From the NCBI GenBank assembly GCA_964641695.1, contig CAZXKG010000142.1, positions 1 through 5,687 of the forward strand: a stretch of DNA of 5,687 nt, in the 5' to 3' direction. A model generated the notes under the pieces. The model made no database searches, was not told the DNA's origin, and worked only from the letters and a program-made list of their open reading frames with translations. Of this stretch, positions 5,577 to 5,687 are shown in pieces (the first letter of the stretch is position 1; every line of letters begins with the position of its first letter). The position numbers and the translations under genes are program-made. This DNA is from RHKX01 sp964641695 (GTDB lineage: Bacteria; Actinomycetota; Thermoleophilia; Solirubrobacterales; 70-9).

Positions 5577-5603
5577 TTCCAGGGTTCCCTGAGGCGTTCC
5601 CGG
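5569..5603 (+). repeat. Hairpin joining copies B and C
   Basis: CCGGAACG (5569-5576) can pair with CGTTCCCGG (5595-5603) with one bulged C. The 18-base interior can form CAGG (5580-5583) GTTC CCTG (5588-5591). The 3' arm is the same strand that closes P1 of copy C, so the two pairings exclude each other. Confidence 0.4.
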
Positions 5604-5687
5604 CCAAGCAGATCGAGGAAGAGGGAGGCGAAGCGGCCTTTGGGCCGTGAGCCGACCGATGACGCTGAGCTGCGCAGCGCCGGAACG
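5595..5687 (+). ncRNA. Structured RNA element, copy C (runs to window end)
   Basis: This is homologous to the ybaB-recR spacer on the other strand. P1: CGTTCC plus GGC (5595-5600, 5602-5604, one bulged C) pairs with GCCGGAACG (5679-5687). The conserved CCAAGCAGATCGAGGA lies at 5604-5619. P2: GGC 5627-5629 with GCC 5651-5653, an internal loop GAA/GA, then GCGGCC 5633-5638 with GGCCGT 5643-5648 around TTTG. P3: CGCTG 5663-5667 with CAGCG 5675-5679, loop AGCTGCG, overlapping P1. No gene is visible in 5453-5687. What the element precedes lies beyond the window, so whether it sits before a ribosome site, as copy A does, cannot be seen. The last 37 bases are unit 2 of the exact direct repeat. I recognise no named RNA family. 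Confidence 0.6.

Noticed and set aside
5540..5687. CRISPR array, because of an exact 37-base repeat
   Set aside because: There are only two units with a 74-base interval. The interval is itself part of a homologous element found elsewhere in the window, so there are no unique spacers.
5453..5687. Insertion sequence end or MITE with terminal inverted repeats
   Set aside because: There is no transposase and no target-site duplication. The pairing arms (P1) vary in sequence between copies, unlike transposon ends. A mobile origin for the element cannot be excluded, but nothing here shows it.

Overview
The window is GC-rich with strong third-position G/C and looks like chromosomal DNA of a high-GC actinobacterium. 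The gene order dnaX - ybaB/ebfC - recR - aspartokinase is one I recall from Actinobacteria such as Streptomyces and Mycobacterium. I lean towards Thermoleophilia/Solirubrobacterales from the flavour of the DnaX and aspartokinase sequences, but that placement is inference.

From about 4191 down to 1, everything is read on the minus strand. It runs dnaX (4191-2269, GTG start), ybaB (2269-1910, overlapping the dnaX stop as TGATG), recR (1810-1211, TTG start with a strong Shine-Dalgarno) and aspartokinase lysC (1103 to the left edge, cut off in its second ACT domain). The first three form a replication/recombination operon: clamp-loader subunit, nucleoid-associated protein, and RecA-loading recombination mediator. 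Lysine/threonine-pathway aspartokinase follows after a 107-base gap. An 82-base spacer (4192-4273) separates dnaX from a divergent plus-strand gene (4274-5452) for an exported beta-lactamase-fold serine hydrolase. Its stop is followed by a strong stem-loop (5456-5492).

The most interesting part is not coding. The roughly 100-base spacer between ybaB and recR, read on the minus strand, is homologous to the end of the window (5595-5687), read on the plus strand. By hand, about 60 of 72 aligned bases match, with one indel in a short linker. Both copies can fold the same way: a closing stem P1, a shared unpaired CCAAGCAGATCGAGGA, a hairpin P2 with a GAA/GA internal loop, and a third hairpin P3. 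P1 has different sequences in the two copies but stays paired, and P2 carries two compensatory pair changes, so the element looks like a dispersed structured RNA family. A third, degenerate copy (about 5508-5576) shares an exact 37-base direct repeat with the last 37 bases of the window. In the ybaB-recR copy, P1 is a 12-base-pair stem that buries the whole recR Shine-Dalgarno and whose other strand starts inside the ybaB stop codon. This suggests RNA-structure control of recR translation, possibly coupled to ybaB translation.

No tRNA, rRNA, CRISPR array or transposase is visible. The left edge cuts lysC. The right edge falls exactly at the end of the 37-base repeat, which may be an assembly break.
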